Assembly (NCBI RefSeq): GCF_014084125.1
Contig: NZ_CP048405.1
Span: 1,612,001-1,676,000, forward strand
Direction of reading: 5' to 3'
Length of the DNA: 64,000 bases
Source of the DNA: Streptacidiphilus sp. PB12-B1b
Lineage (GTDB): Bacteria; Actinomycetota; Actinomycetes; Streptomycetales; Streptomycetaceae
The notes under the pieces were generated by a model that worked only from the letters and a program-made list of their open reading frames with translations, was not told the origin of the DNA and ran no database searches. Below, in pieces: positions 28,530 through 38,464 of the stretch (its first letter is position 1; each line of letters begins with the position of its first letter). The translations under genes were made by a program, and so were the position numbers.

Positions 28530-29747
28530 TTGACCTCGCTACCTGACCTGCGTGAGTCCGCCGCCCTGATCGGGCCCGAGCTGGTGGCGCTGCGCCGCTC
28601 GGTGCACCGGGAGCCGGAGATCGGGCTGGAGCTGCCGTTGACCCAGGCGAAGGTCCTGGCGGCGCTGGAGGGGCTGCCGCTGGAGATCACCCTGGGAGAG
28701 AAGCTCAGCTCGGTGACGGCGGTGCTGCGCGGCGCGCTGCCCGGCCCGGTCGTGCTGCTGCGGGGCGACATGGACGCGCTGCCGGTGCAGGAGGCCACCG
28801 GGCTGCCGTACGCCTCGCGCTTCCCCGGGGTGATGCACGCCTGCGGGCATGACCTGCATGTGGCCGGTCTGGTCGGGGCGGCCCGGCTGCTGGCCGAGCG
28901 GCGGGAATCGCTGCCCGGCAGCGTCGTGTTCATGTTCCAGCCCGGCGAGGAGGGCTACGCCGGGGCCAGGACCATGCTGGACGAGGGCCTGCTGCGGGCG
29001 GCGGGGGAGGAGCCGGTCGCCGCCTACGCCCTGCACGTCGCCGCCGCGACCTACGCCCACGGCGCGGTGGTCGGCCGTCCGGGGGCGATCATGGCCGCCG
29101 CCGACACCCTCAGCGTCACCCTGCGCGGGCGCGGCGGCCACGGCTCGGCCCCGCACGCCTCGCTGGACCCGGTCCCGGCGGCCTGCGAGGCCGTGCTGGC
29201 ACTGCAGACCATGGTCACCCGCCGCTTCGACGCCTTCGACCCGGTGGTGGTCACCGTCGGCACCTTCCACACCGGCACGATCAACAACGTCATCCCGGAC
29301 GACGCCTTCTTCGAGGCCACCGTCCGCTCCTTCTCGCCGCAGGCGCGCGAGCGGGTGCGGCAGGAGTCGCTGCGGGTGGTGCGCGGCATCGCCGCCGCCC
29401 ACGGCCTGGAGGCGGACGCGGTGTACACCGAGCTCTACCCGGTGACCGTCAACGACGCCGCCGAGGCCGGTCTCGCCGCCCGGGTCGCCGGTGAACTGCT
29501 GGGCCCGGAGCGGCTGGTGACCAAGGAGCAGCCGGAGGCGGGGGCGGAGGACTTCTCCTTCGTCGCGGAGCGCGTGCCCTCCGCCTACTTCTTCCTCGGC
29601 GCCTGCCCGCCCGGTCTGGACCCGGCCACCGCGCCGGACAACCACTCGCCGCAGGCCGCCTTCGACGACGCGGTCCTGCCGGACGGCGCAGCCCTGCTCG
29701 CCGGGCTGGCCCTGCGCCGCCTGGAACTGGCCGCCGACCGCAGCTGA
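28530..29747 (+). CDS. M20 family amidohydrolase, copy 2
   Basis: Protein of 405 aa, paralogue of the protein at 26018. Same motifs: HACGHDLHVA metal site, FQPGEEG, GRGGHGSAPH dimer domain, NNVIPDDAFFEATVRSFSP, AGAEDFSFV and DNHSPQAAFDD. The first 140 residues are almost identical to copy 1, while the C-terminal third differs, so substrate range may differ. Start is a rare TTG (28530), with GGAG 7 nt upstream; no ATG or GTG in frame fits. It is divergent from the frameshifted Lrp-type gene, with 217 nt between them holding the promoters. Confidence 0.92.
   Translation: MTSLPDLRESAALIGPELVALRRSVHREPEIGLELPLTQAKVLAALEGLPLEITLGEKLSSVTAVLRGALPGPVVLLRGDMDALPVQEATGLPYASRFPGVMHACGHDLHVAGLVGAARLLAERRESLPGSVVFMFQPGEEGYAGARTMLDEGLLRAAGEEPVAAYALHVAAATYAHGAVVGRPGAIMAAADTLSVTLRGRGGHGSAPHASLDPVPAACEAVLALQTMVTRRFDAFDPVVVTVGTFHTGTINNVIPDDAFFEATVRSFSPQARERVRQESLRVVRGIAAAHGLEADAVYTELYPVTVNDAAEAGLAARVAGELLGPERLVTKEQPEAGAEDFSFVAERVPSAYFFLGACPPGLDPATAPDNHSPQAAFDDAVLPDGAALLAGLALRRLELAADRS
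28548..28955 (+). repeat. Long near-identical repeat, copy B
   Basis: Partner of 26072-26479 at a constant offset of 2476 bp. A second stretch of high identity without gaps begins at 29091 (partner 26615) and covers the segment encoding LDPVPAACEAVLALQTMVT. Confidence 0.9.
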
Positions 29748-29757
29748 CCGCGCCGCG

Positions 29758-29798
29758 CAGCCGACCTCACCGGCGCAGCTGACCTCGCCGGTCGGCTG
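29758..29798 (+). terminator. Stem-loop after the second M20 gene
   Basis: CAGCCGACC (29758-29766) / GGTCGGCTG (29790-29798), 9-bp perfect stem with a long loop, 11 nt past the stop codon. Confidence 0.5.
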
Positions 29799-29819
29799 AC
29801 CGCCCGCCCCGGCTGGCCG

Positions 29820-29825
29820 TATCCT
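29820..29825 (+). promoter_or_regulatory. Leaderless -10 element
   Basis: TATCCT, 7 nt before the ATG of the deaminase-like gene at 29833. Confidence 0.45.
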
Positions 29826-29832
29826 CGGACGT

Positions 29833-30207
29833 ATGAGCGAGCTGGCGGCGGGCGTGACCCCCGAGACTGTGCCCCACCCCGAAGACCGGAAGATCATCAC
29901 GCTGGCGCGGTCCGCCCGGGCCCGCAACGGCGTCGCCGAGGGCGCGGCCGTGCGCGACGAGACCGGGCGGACCTACGTCGCCGGGACGGTCGCGCTGGAG
30001 TCGCTGCGGCTCAGCGCCCTGCGTACGGCCGTGGCCATGGCCGTGGCCAGCGGCGCCCGGGGCCTGGAGGCGGCGGCCGTGGTCGGCGAGGCCGCCGAGG
30101 TCGCGGCCGAGGACCTCGCGGCCGTCCGCGACCTCGGCGGCGCGGGCACCCCGGTGCTGCTGGCCGGACCGGACGGGGTGCTGCGGAGCACCGTCGAGGC
30201 CGGCTGA
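29833..30207 (+). CDS. Cytidine-deaminase-like protein lacking the zinc site
   Basis: Protein of 124 aa. The core (KIITLARSARARNGVAEGAAVRDETGRTYVAGTV, then ALRTAVAMAVASGARGLEAAAVV, then GTPVLLAGPDGVLRST) follows the cytidine deaminase fold and sits before era, a position where many bacteria carry cdd. The zinc and catalytic motifs are absent: there is no (H/C)AE after the first helix and no PCxxC. It is therefore unlikely to deaminate in the usual way. Actinomycete genomes commonly annotate this protein as cytidine deaminase; that label should be treated with care. It appears to be leaderless. Confidence 0.8.
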   Translation: MSELAAGVTPETVPHPEDRKIITLARSARARNGVAEGAAVRDETGRTYVAGTVALESLRLSALRTAVAMAVASGARGLEAAAVVGEAAEVAAEDLAAVRDLGGAGTPVLLAGPDGVLRSTVEAG

Positions 30208-30239
30208 GACGTTCACAGGGCCGGGGGAGGGGAGGCGCC

Positions 30240-30398
30240 GTGGGGGGCGTGGGTTTCGTCGCGGGTGTCCTGTTCGTGCTCATGGGCATGGGCCGCTGGC
30301 AGGAGGACCGCAACCCCGGCTGGCTGGCGGCCTCCGTCATCGTCGCCCTCTTCACCCTGATCAGCGGCCTCGCCTCGCTCTTCAGACGCGGCAAGTAG
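30240..30398 (+). CDS. Small two-helix membrane protein (52 aa)
   Basis: A 52-codon frame starting at GTG 30240 and ending with TAG at 30396-30398. A strong Shine-Dalgarno run (GGGGAGGGGAGG) lies 5 nt upstream. The product has two hydrophobic segments, VGFVAGVLFVLMGMG and WLAASVIVALFTLISGLA, separated by RWQEDRNPG and ending in a basic RRGK. This fits a hairpin in the membrane with both ends in the cytosol. Codon positions follow the local G/C bias. It lies between the deaminase-like gene and era; function unknown. Confidence 0.75.
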   Translation: MGGVGFVAGVLFVLMGMGRWQEDRNPGWLAASVIVALFTLISGLASLFRRGK

Positions 30399-30454
30399 CC
30401 GGGCGCCGGGGGCGGCCGCAGGGCCGCTGTCGCCGCGCCGCTCCGCCGATGGGG

Positions 30455-30460
30455 GAGAAT
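30455..30460 (+). promoter_or_regulatory. Possible leaderless -10 element of era
   Basis: GAGAAT, 7 nt before ATG 30468. GGGGGAGA overlaps it and could act as a Shine-Dalgarno sequence in longer transcripts. Confidence 0.35.
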
Positions 30461-30467
30461 GGTCCCC

Positions 30468-31454
30468 ATGAGCTCTCGCCCCACCCAGCAGTCCGCCGAG
30501 TCCGCCGCTGTCGGCGCCGCCGCCACCCCGCAGGGGGCCCAGCCGCACCGGTCGGGCTTCGCCTGCTTCGTCGGGCGGCCCAACGCGGGCAAGTCCACCC
30601 TGACCAACGCCCTGGTCGGCACCAAGGTGGCGATCACCTCCGACCGCCCGCAGACCACCCGGCACACCGTCCGCGGCATCGTGCACCGCCCCGACGCGCA
30701 GCTGATCCTGGTGGACACCCCCGGGCTGCACAAGCCGCGCACCCTGCTCGGCGAGCGGCTGAACGACGTGGTCCGCAGCACCTGGGCGGAGGTGGACGTG
30801 ATCGGCTTCTGCCTCCCCGCGGACCAGAAGCTCGGCCCGGGCGACAAGTTCATCGCCAAGGAGCTCGCCGGGATCAAGCGCACCCCCAAGGTCGCCATCG
30901 TCACCAAGACCGACCTGGTGGACTCCAAGCAGCTCGCCGAGCAGCTGATCGCCGTCTCCCAACTGGGCGCGGAGCTCGGGTTCGAGTGGACCGAGATCGT
31001 CCCGGTGTCGGCCGTCGCCGACCAGCAGGTGGAGCTGCTGGCGGACCTGCTGGTGCCGCTGCTGCCGCAGGGCCCGCAGCTCTACCCGGAGGGCGACCTG
31101 ACCGACGAGCCCGAGCAGATCATGGTGGCGGAGCTGATCCGCGAGGCCGCGCTGGAGGGCGTCCGCGACGAACTGCCGCACTCGCTGGCCGTGGTGGTCG
31201 AGGAGATGCTGCCGCGCGAGGGCCGCCCGGAGGGCAAGCCGCTGCTGGACATCCACGCCAACGTCTACATCGAGCGGCAGAGCCAGAAGGCCATCGTGAT
31301 CGGCTCCAAGGGCTCGCGGCTGAAGCACGTGGGCACGGTCGCCCGCAAGCAGATCGAGGCGCTGCTGGGCACCCCGGTCTACCTCGACCTGCACGTCAAG
31401 GTCGCCAAGGACTGGCAGCGCGACCCCAAGCAGCTGCGCAAGCTCGGCTTCTGA
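30468..31454 (+). CDS. era: GTPase Era
   Basis: Protein of 328 aa, ribosome-assembly GTPase binding the 3' end of 16S rRNA. G1 GRPNAGKST (about residue 32), the switch region TSDRPQTTRH, G3 DTPGLHKP, G4 TKTD, and the C-terminal KH domain (IEEMLPREG-like start, then IVIGSKGSRLKHVGTVARKQIEALLG). The start was moved from ATG 30459 to ATG 30468 because the former lies inside the GAGAAT element. It belongs functionally with ybeY and phoH but is separated from them here by the M20 block. Convergent with the LacI-type gene. Confidence 0.97.
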   Translation: MSSRPTQQSAESAAVGAAATPQGAQPHRSGFACFVGRPNAGKSTLTNALVGTKVAITSDRPQTTRHTVRGIVHRPDAQLILVDTPGLHKPRTLLGERLNDVVRSTWAEVDVIGFCLPADQKLGPGDKFIAKELAGIKRTPKVAIVTKTDLVDSKQLAEQLIAVSQLGAELGFEWTEIVPVSAVADQQVELLADLLVPLLPQGPQLYPEGDLTDEPEQIMVAELIREAALEGVRDELPHSLAVVVEEMLPREGRPEGKPLLDIHANVYIERQSQKAIVIGSKGSRLKHVGTVARKQIEALLGTPVYLDLHVKVAKDWQRDPKQLRKLGF

Positions 31455-31491
31455 CGCTCCGTCAACTTCTGATCCGTTCTCCGTCGCCTTT

Positions 31492-32502
31492 TCAGCCGGA
31501 TTCGCGGACGACGATCTGCGAGGCCCCGAGCGCGTGGGTCTCGGCCGGGGTGTCCGGGTTGCGGATCAACCGGTCGATCAGGGCGGCCAGTTCGGCGCCG
31601 TCCGGCAGCTCCAGCCGGACGGTGGTCAGCCGGGGCCGGGCCAGCCGGGCGGGCAGCACGTCGTCCGCGCCGACCAGGGCGACGTCCTCGGGCACCCGCA
31701 GCCCGGCCTCCTGGAAGGCGCTGAGCAGCAGCAGCGCGTACTCGTCGTTGTAGCCGAACAGTCCGGTGAGGCCCGACTCCCGCCAGCGCGAGGCGAGTCG
31801 GGCGGCCGACTCCTCGGTGTAGTCCAGCTCCAGCGGCTCCACCCGGCCGCCCTGCCCGGCGTAGGCGGCGAGCACGCCCTCCAGCCGGGGCCGGCTGAAG
31901 AAGTCCAGGCTGCGGTCGGCGGGGACGATCGCGCCGATCGCGCGGTGGCCCCGGGCGAGCAGGTGTTCGCCCGCGACCGCGCCGACCCGGTGCTGATCCA
32001 GCGTCAGCGCGTGCGCCCCGGGCACGGGTTGGTCGCCGATGGCGAGCACGGCCCGGGTGCCCGAGCGGCGCAGCAGCTCCACCCCGCGGGCGGTGAGCCC
32101 GGAGCCGACGGTGCTCAGCACCGCGGTGGGGCGCAGCTCGGCCCAGCGGCCCGCGTGGTCGCCGCCGTCGGAGTCGCCGTAGATCACCGTGGTGTAGCCG
32201 AGGGCGCGCAGCCCGCTCCGCAGCTCGCCGAGGTAGGTGCTGAACAGCGGCCCGAAGACCACCTCGGGGATGGTGAGCAGGACGATGCCGGTGTGCCCGG
32301 CCCGCAGCGAGCGGGCCGCTGCGTGCGGGATGTAGCCCAGCTCCTCGGCCGCGGCGCGGACGCGCTGCCGGGTCTGCTCGCTGATCCGCCCGCCGGCGCT
32401 GTCGTTCAGCACGTAGGAGACCGTGGCGCGGGAGACCCCGGCGCGTCGGGCCACGTCGGCGCTGGTGGGCGGCGTGCGCGGGGCTGTCGGTTGCTGTGTC
32501 AT
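31492..32502 (-). CDS. LacI-family transcriptional regulator
   Basis: Protein of 336 aa. N-terminal HTH TSADVARRAGVSRATVSYVLN with the hinge RAAAEELGYIPHAAARSLR, followed by a periplasmic-binding-protein-like sensor (about 70-336) with VVFGPLFSTYLGELRSGL and the closing FGYNDEYALLLL, ALVGADDVLPARL. Start ATG 32502 is chosen; ATG 32514 would add MRGG, and neither has well-spaced Shine-Dalgarno sequence. It is divergent from the alpha/beta hydrolase and GH3 genes and is their probable repressor, through two operator-like sites 57-86 nt upstream of its own start. Confidence 0.93.
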   Translation of the reverse strand: MTQQPTAPRTPPTSADVARRAGVSRATVSYVLNDSAGGRISEQTRQRVRAAAEELGYIPHAAARSLRAGHTGIVLLTIPEVVFGPLFSTYLGELRSGLRALGYTTVIYGDSDGGDHAGRWAELRPTAVLSTVGSGLTARGVELLRRSGTRAVLAIGDQPVPGAHALTLDQHRVGAVAGEHLLARGHRAIGAIVPADRSLDFFSRPRLEGVLAAYAGQGGRVEPLELDYTEESAARLASRWRESGLTGLFGYNDEYALLLLSAFQEAGLRVPEDVALVGADDVLPARLARPRLTTVRLELPDGAELAALIDRLIRNPDTPAETHALGASQIVVRESG

Positions 32503-32558
32503 TCCACCGCGCATCCTTCCAGACCCGGGGCGGGCGCGGGCGCACGCGAGGCGGAGGG

Positions 32559-32587
32559 TGACACGAGTCATGTGGTTACACGAGTCA
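32559..32587. promoter_or_regulatory. Paired LacI-type operators
   Basis: TGACACGAGTCA (32559-32570) and TTACACGAGTCA (32576-32587), each nearly palindromic around a central CG, centre to centre 17 bp, sharing the exact decamer ACACGAGTCA. They lie between the divergent lacI-type and hydrolase genes. The central CpG is typical of LacI-family sites. Confidence 0.65.
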
Positions 32588-32636
32588 CCGTCATCCGTGC
32601 CACCATGAAGCCGGTACCCGACGAAAGGCAGAGCAG

Positions 32637-33335
32637 ATGAAGCTCCACACCCGCGAGTGGGGGAGCGGCGGCCGGATCGCCGTCCTGATCCACGGCATCA
32701 TGTCGGACTCCCGCACCTGGCGGCGGTTGGGTCCGGCCCTGGCCGCCCTCGGCTACCGGGTGGTCGCGGTGGACCTGCGCGGCCACGGCGGCTCCGGGCG
32801 CGGCGCGTACACGCCGGAGCTGTTCGCCGCCGATGTCGTCGAGACCGTGCCGCAGGGCGTCGAACTGGCCGTCGGCCACTCGCTGGGCGGTCTCGCCCTC
32901 TCCCTCGCCGTCGACCGGCTGGGCCCGCAGCGGGCCGTCTACGTCGACCCGGCCTGGCGCTTCGCCCGGTCCGAGGCGGGCTTCGACCCGGAGCTGTTCG
33001 TCCAGTATGCGGACCGCGCCACCTACGCCTCGGTCGCCGGGATGAACCCGCGCTGGGAGGAGGTCGACGTCCGGACCGAGCTGGAGACCTTCGCGGCGTG
33101 GGACCGCGCCTCCGCCGCCGCGCTGTCCGCGCTGGTCGGCCGGGTCGCGCTGCCGGAGAAGCCGGCGGTGCCCTCGCTGGTCCAGGTGGCCGATCCGAGC
33201 TTCCTGATCACCGATCAGGACGCCGCACTGCTGCGCGAACGCGGATTCGAGGTGCGTACCGTCCCCGGCGCCGGGCACACCATCCACCGGGACGACTTCG
33301 ACGGCTTCATGACCGCACTGGAAGGCTGGATCTGA
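32637..33335 (+). CDS. Alpha/beta hydrolase
   Basis: Protein of 232 aa. Oxyanion region LIHGIMSDSRTW, DLRGHGGSG, nucleophile elbow GHSLGG (Ser about residue 82), and the catalytic His in GAGHTIHRDD near residue 218. No signal peptide, so cytosolic. Start ATG 32637 with AAAGG upstream. The GH3 gene begins 2 nt after its stop, so the two form an operon, probably under the LacI-type regulator. An esterase or deacylase acting on a glycoside is a reasonable guess, but no substrate can be read. Confidence 0.9.
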   Translation: MKLHTREWGSGGRIAVLIHGIMSDSRTWRRLGPALAALGYRVVAVDLRGHGGSGRGAYTPELFAADVVETVPQGVELAVGHSLGGLALSLAVDRLGPQRAVYVDPAWRFARSEAGFDPELFVQYADRATYASVAGMNPRWEEVDVRTELETFAAWDRASAAALSALVGRVALPEKPAVPSLVQVADPSFLITDQDAALLRERGFEVRTVPGAGHTIHRDDFDGFMTALEGWI

Positions 33336-33337
33336 CC

Positions 33338-35833
33338 ATGGGCAGCACCGACCGGAACCGCAGCACCGACGACATCCAGCGCGAACGAGCCGTCGAGGAC
33401 GCCCTCGCCAAACTCGACCTGGCCGCCAAGGCCGCCCTGCTCGCCGGGGCCGACATGTGGTCGCTGCCCGCCAATCCGGACATCGGCCTGGGCCGGCTGG
33501 TGATGTCCGACGGCCCGGCCGGGGTGCGCGGCGAGAGCTGGAGCCCGGACGACCCCTCCATCGCCGTCCCCTCCCCGACCGCGCTCGCCGCCACCTGGGA
33601 CCTCGACCTGGCCCGCCGCACCGGCGCCCTGCTGGCCCAGGAGGCCCGCCGCAAGGGCGCGCACGTCGTCCTCGCGCCCACCGTCAACCTGCACCGCAGC
33701 CCCCGCGGCGGACGCCACTTCGAGGCGTACTCGGAGGACCCGCTGCTGACCGGCGAGGTCGGCGCCGCCCTGGTTCGGGGCGTGCAGGAAGGCGGGGTGG
33801 CGACCACCCCCAAGCACTGGGTCGCCAACGACTCCGAGACCGAGCGCTACACCGTCGACGTCCGGGTCGACGAGCGGACCCTGCGCGAGCTGTACCTGGC
33901 GCCGTTCGAGGCCATCGTCCGCAAGGCCCGCCCGTGGGGCCTGATGGCCGCCTACAACCAGGTCAACGGCGTCGGCATGTGCGAGAACGACCGGCTCAAC
34001 AACGGCGTCCTGCGCGAGGAGTGGGGCTTCGACGGGGTGCTGGTCTCGGACTGGACCGGGGCCCGCGACACCGTCCGGGACGCCCTCGGCGGCCTCGACA
34101 TCGCCATGCCCGGCCCGGCCACCGTGTACGGCGAACACCTGGTCGCCGCCGTCCGCGACGGCCGGGTGCCGGAACAGGCGGTGGACGCCCTGGCCCGCCG
34201 GGTGCTGCTGCTGGCCGCCCGGGTCGGCCTGCTGGAGGGCGCGCCCGCCGCTGTCACCGCCGCCCCGGAGCCGCTCGACGGCGAGGCCCTGGCCCGGGAG
34301 GTGGCCGCCCGCTCGTTCACCCTGCTCCGCAACGACGGCGTGCTGCCGCTGGACCCGGGCCCCGGCTCGGTCGCGCTGATCGGCGCCTCCGCCAACCAGG
34401 CCAGGATCGGCGGCGGCGGCTCCGCGCAGGTCTTCCCGACCCGGGTGGTCGGCCTGCTGGAGGGGCTGCGCTCGGCGCTGCCGGCCAGCACCGCGCTCGG
34501 CTACGCCGTCGGCGCCGACCCGGCCGTCCGCCTGGCGCCGATCGCCGAGCCGGCCACCGCCGAGCTGCTGGGCGCGGGCGACACCCTGCTCGGCACCGCC
34601 GAGCTGCCCGACGGCGGCGTCCGCTGGCTGGGGCAGCTGCCCGGCCGGATCGGCTTCGACGAGCTGTGCGCGGTCCGCGTCCGGACGGAGCTGCGGCCGC
34701 GCACCACCGGCCTGCACCGGCTGGCCGTGCGCGGCCAGGGCCGCTTCCGGCTGGAGGCCGGCGGCCGACCGCTGTTCGACGGCGAGGTGCGGTACGAGGG
34801 CACCGATCCGGCCGGGGCCTTCCTCAACCCGCCGGAGGCCGTCTTCGAGCTGGAGCTGCTCAGCACCGAGCCGGTCCGGCTGACCCTGCGGCACGACCTG
34901 CCGCCGGACTCCGGCTTCGCCGGTTTCGGCCTGGTCTCCTTCGCACTCGGCCACGCCGAACCGGCCGCCACCGCCGACCGGCTCCTGGACGAGGCGGTGG
35001 CGCTGGCGGCCGCCACCGACGTCGCGGTGGTCGTGGTGGGCACCACCGAGGAGGTGGAGAGCGAGGGCGTGGACCGCGCCGGGCTCGCCCTGCCCGGGCG
35101 ACAGGACGAGCTGGTGCGCCGGGTGGCCGCGGTCAACCCGCGTACGGTCGTGGTCGTCAACGCGGGCGCGCCGGTGCTGATGCCCTGGCGCGAGGACGTC
35201 TCGGCGGTGCTGCTCACCTGGTTCCCCGGCCAGGAGGCGGGCGCGGCGCTGGGCGAGGTGCTGACCGGCGTGCGCGAGCCCGGCGGGCGGCTGCCCACCA
35301 CCTGGCCCGCCGAGGAGGGCGACTGCCCGGTCTGGGAGGTGCAGCCGGTCGACGGCCGACTCGCCTACGACGAGGGCCTGTTCACCGGCTACCCGGCCTG
35401 GCAGCGGCGGGCCGGAGCGGCCCCCGCCTACTGGTTCGGCCACGGCCTCGGCTACACCGCCTGGGAGTACGAGGGGCTGGACGTCCGGCTGTGCGAGGCG
35501 GACGCCGCGGCGGGCCCGTACGCGGCCCGCGCCGAGGCGGTGGTGCGGGTGCGCAACACCGGCGCGCGCGCCGGGCGCGAGACGGTGCAGGTCTACCTGG
35601 CGCCGGACGGCTCGGACCGGTCCCGCCCGGACCGGCGGCTGGCCGGGTTCGCCGTGGTGGAGGCCGGCCCCGGCGAGACCGCCGAAGCCCGGGTGGAGCT
35701 GCCGCTGCGCGCCTTCCAGACCTGGGGCGAACAGGGCTGGGAGCTGCGCCCGGGCGGCTACACGGTGGAGGCGGCCCGCAGCGCCGCCGACCTCCGGCTG
35801 GCCGCCGCGCTCACGCTGCCCCCGCAGGACTGA
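33338..35833 (+). CDS. Glycoside hydrolase family 3 beta-glucosidase
   Basis: Protein of 831 aa. GH3 N-terminal TIM barrel (about 25-300): LVMSDGPAGVRG, LAPTVNLHRSPRGGRHFEAYSEDP, KHWVANDSETERY, and the nucleophile Asp in GVLVSDWTG (about 238). The C-terminal alpha/beta domain begins near 315 (RSFTLLRNDGVLPLD) and is interrupted by a PA14-like insert (about 420-540). A fibronectin-III-like domain closes the protein (YWFGHGLGYTAWEYEGLD, then VQVYLAP). The architecture GH3-PA14-GH3C-Fn3 is that of beta-glucosidases acting on small glucosides. There is no signal peptide, so the substrate must be imported. Second gene of the LacI-controlled pair. Confidence 0.95.
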   Translation: MGSTDRNRSTDDIQRERAVEDALAKLDLAAKAALLAGADMWSLPANPDIGLGRLVMSDGPAGVRGESWSPDDPSIAVPSPTALAATWDLDLARRTGALLAQEARRKGAHVVLAPTVNLHRSPRGGRHFEAYSEDPLLTGEVGAALVRGVQEGGVATTPKHWVANDSETERYTVDVRVDERTLRELYLAPFEAIVRKARPWGLMAAYNQVNGVGMCENDRLNNGVLREEWGFDGVLVSDWTGARDTVRDALGGLDIAMPGPATVYGEHLVAAVRDGRVPEQAVDALARRVLLLAARVGLLEGAPAAVTAAPEPLDGEALAREVAARSFTLLRNDGVLPLDPGPGSVALIGASANQARIGGGGSAQVFPTRVVGLLEGLRSALPASTALGYAVGADPAVRLAPIAEPATAELLGAGDTLLGTAELPDGGVRWLGQLPGRIGFDELCAVRVRTELRPRTTGLHRLAVRGQGRFRLEAGGRPLFDGEVRYEGTDPAGAFLNPPEAVFELELLSTEPVRLTLRHDLPPDSGFAGFGLVSFALGHAEPAATADRLLDEAVALAAATDVAVVVVGTTEEVESEGVDRAGLALPGRQDELVRRVAAVNPRTVVVVNAGAPVLMPWREDVSAVLLTWFPGQEAGAALGEVLTGVREPGGRLPTTWPAEEGDCPVWEVQPVDGRLAYDEGLFTGYPAWQRRAGAAPAYWFGHGLGYTAWEYEGLDVRLCEADAAAGPYAARAEAVVRVRNTGARAGRETVQVYLAPDGSDRSRPDRRLAGFAVVEAGPGETAEARVELPLRAFQTWGEQGWELRPGGYTVEAARSAADLRLAAALTLPPQD

Positions 35834-35873
35834 CCCGGCGGCCGGGCGCGGGCCCTGGATGCAGCGGATCGGC

Positions 35874-36143
35874 TCAGCGGCCCTGGGTCAGCACCAGGGC
35901 GATCAGATCCCGCTGGCCGTCGGTGAGTTGGGGCTCGGTGCAGTGGACGGTGCCGCGGCCGTCGACGGTGATGGCGTAGTGGAAGCCGCCGGGCACGCCG
36001 AAGGTGACGGTGCGGGTGCCGGAGCTCAGCACCTCCCGGGCCAGGGCGTGTATGTGCGGGGCGTCGGGACGCCCTTCGGTGTCGAGCGCCGCTCGGTGCT
36101 CGCCCCCGGCGGCCCCGCCGTCGCGGGTGACCTGGATACGCAT
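35874..36143 (-). CDS. Protealysin inhibitor emfourin-like protein
   Basis: Small protein of 89 aa. MRIQVTRDGGAAGGEHRAAL, then PHIHALAREVLSSG, then FHYAITVDG and LTDGQRDLIALVL resemble the emfourin family, whose founder inhibits the M4 metalloprotease protealysin. No M4 protease gene is next to it; its neighbours are a glucosidase and leuA. ATG 36143 is preferred over ATG 36185 because the family begins with M(R/K)I and a CACACT hexamer lies 7 nt before it. Family assignment is from recognition of the sequence pattern, without a search. Confidence 0.72.
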   Translation of the reverse strand: MRIQVTRDGGAAGGEHRAALDTEGRPDAPHIHALAREVLSSGTRTVTFGVPGGFHYAITVDGRGTVHCTEPQLTDGQRDLIALVLTQGR

Positions 36144-36346
36144 AGTGTCCAGTGTGCTCCGTTGGGTGTCCGCAGCGAAAGTCATTAACCCCTGCGCCCG
36201 GCCCGGCGAGGCGTTAAATTTCTTCCGGCATTTCCGTCATTGTGCGCGAAAGTTGCAGACGTCACATGTCACCCTCGTCTCAACAGGCGGAACATCCGCG
36301 GGTTCGGCTGTGGCGGCCCGGCGGGCTGGGCTACTGTGAATGCATC

Positions 36347-38295
<1,949 letters not shown>

Positions 38296-38311
38296 CACCC
38301 GCAGTTCCCCG

Positions 38312-38344
38312 CACCGGCCCCCGCTGTTCAGCGTGGGGCTGGTG
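38312..38344 (+). terminator. Terminator after leuA
   Basis: Imperfect stem CACCGGCCCCCGC / GCGTGGGGCTGGTG around a TGTTCA loop, followed by TGTTCT, 17 nt past the stop codon. Confidence 0.7.
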
Positions 38345-38464
38345 TGTTCTCTGCCACAATTTTCCGTTCCACCGGCCGCTCTGGGTACTGACAGGGCGTC
38401 AAGGTCGTGACAGCATCATGGCAACCGGCAGCGGAGTCGGTGTGGCAGGCAGGGGAGTCGCGCC

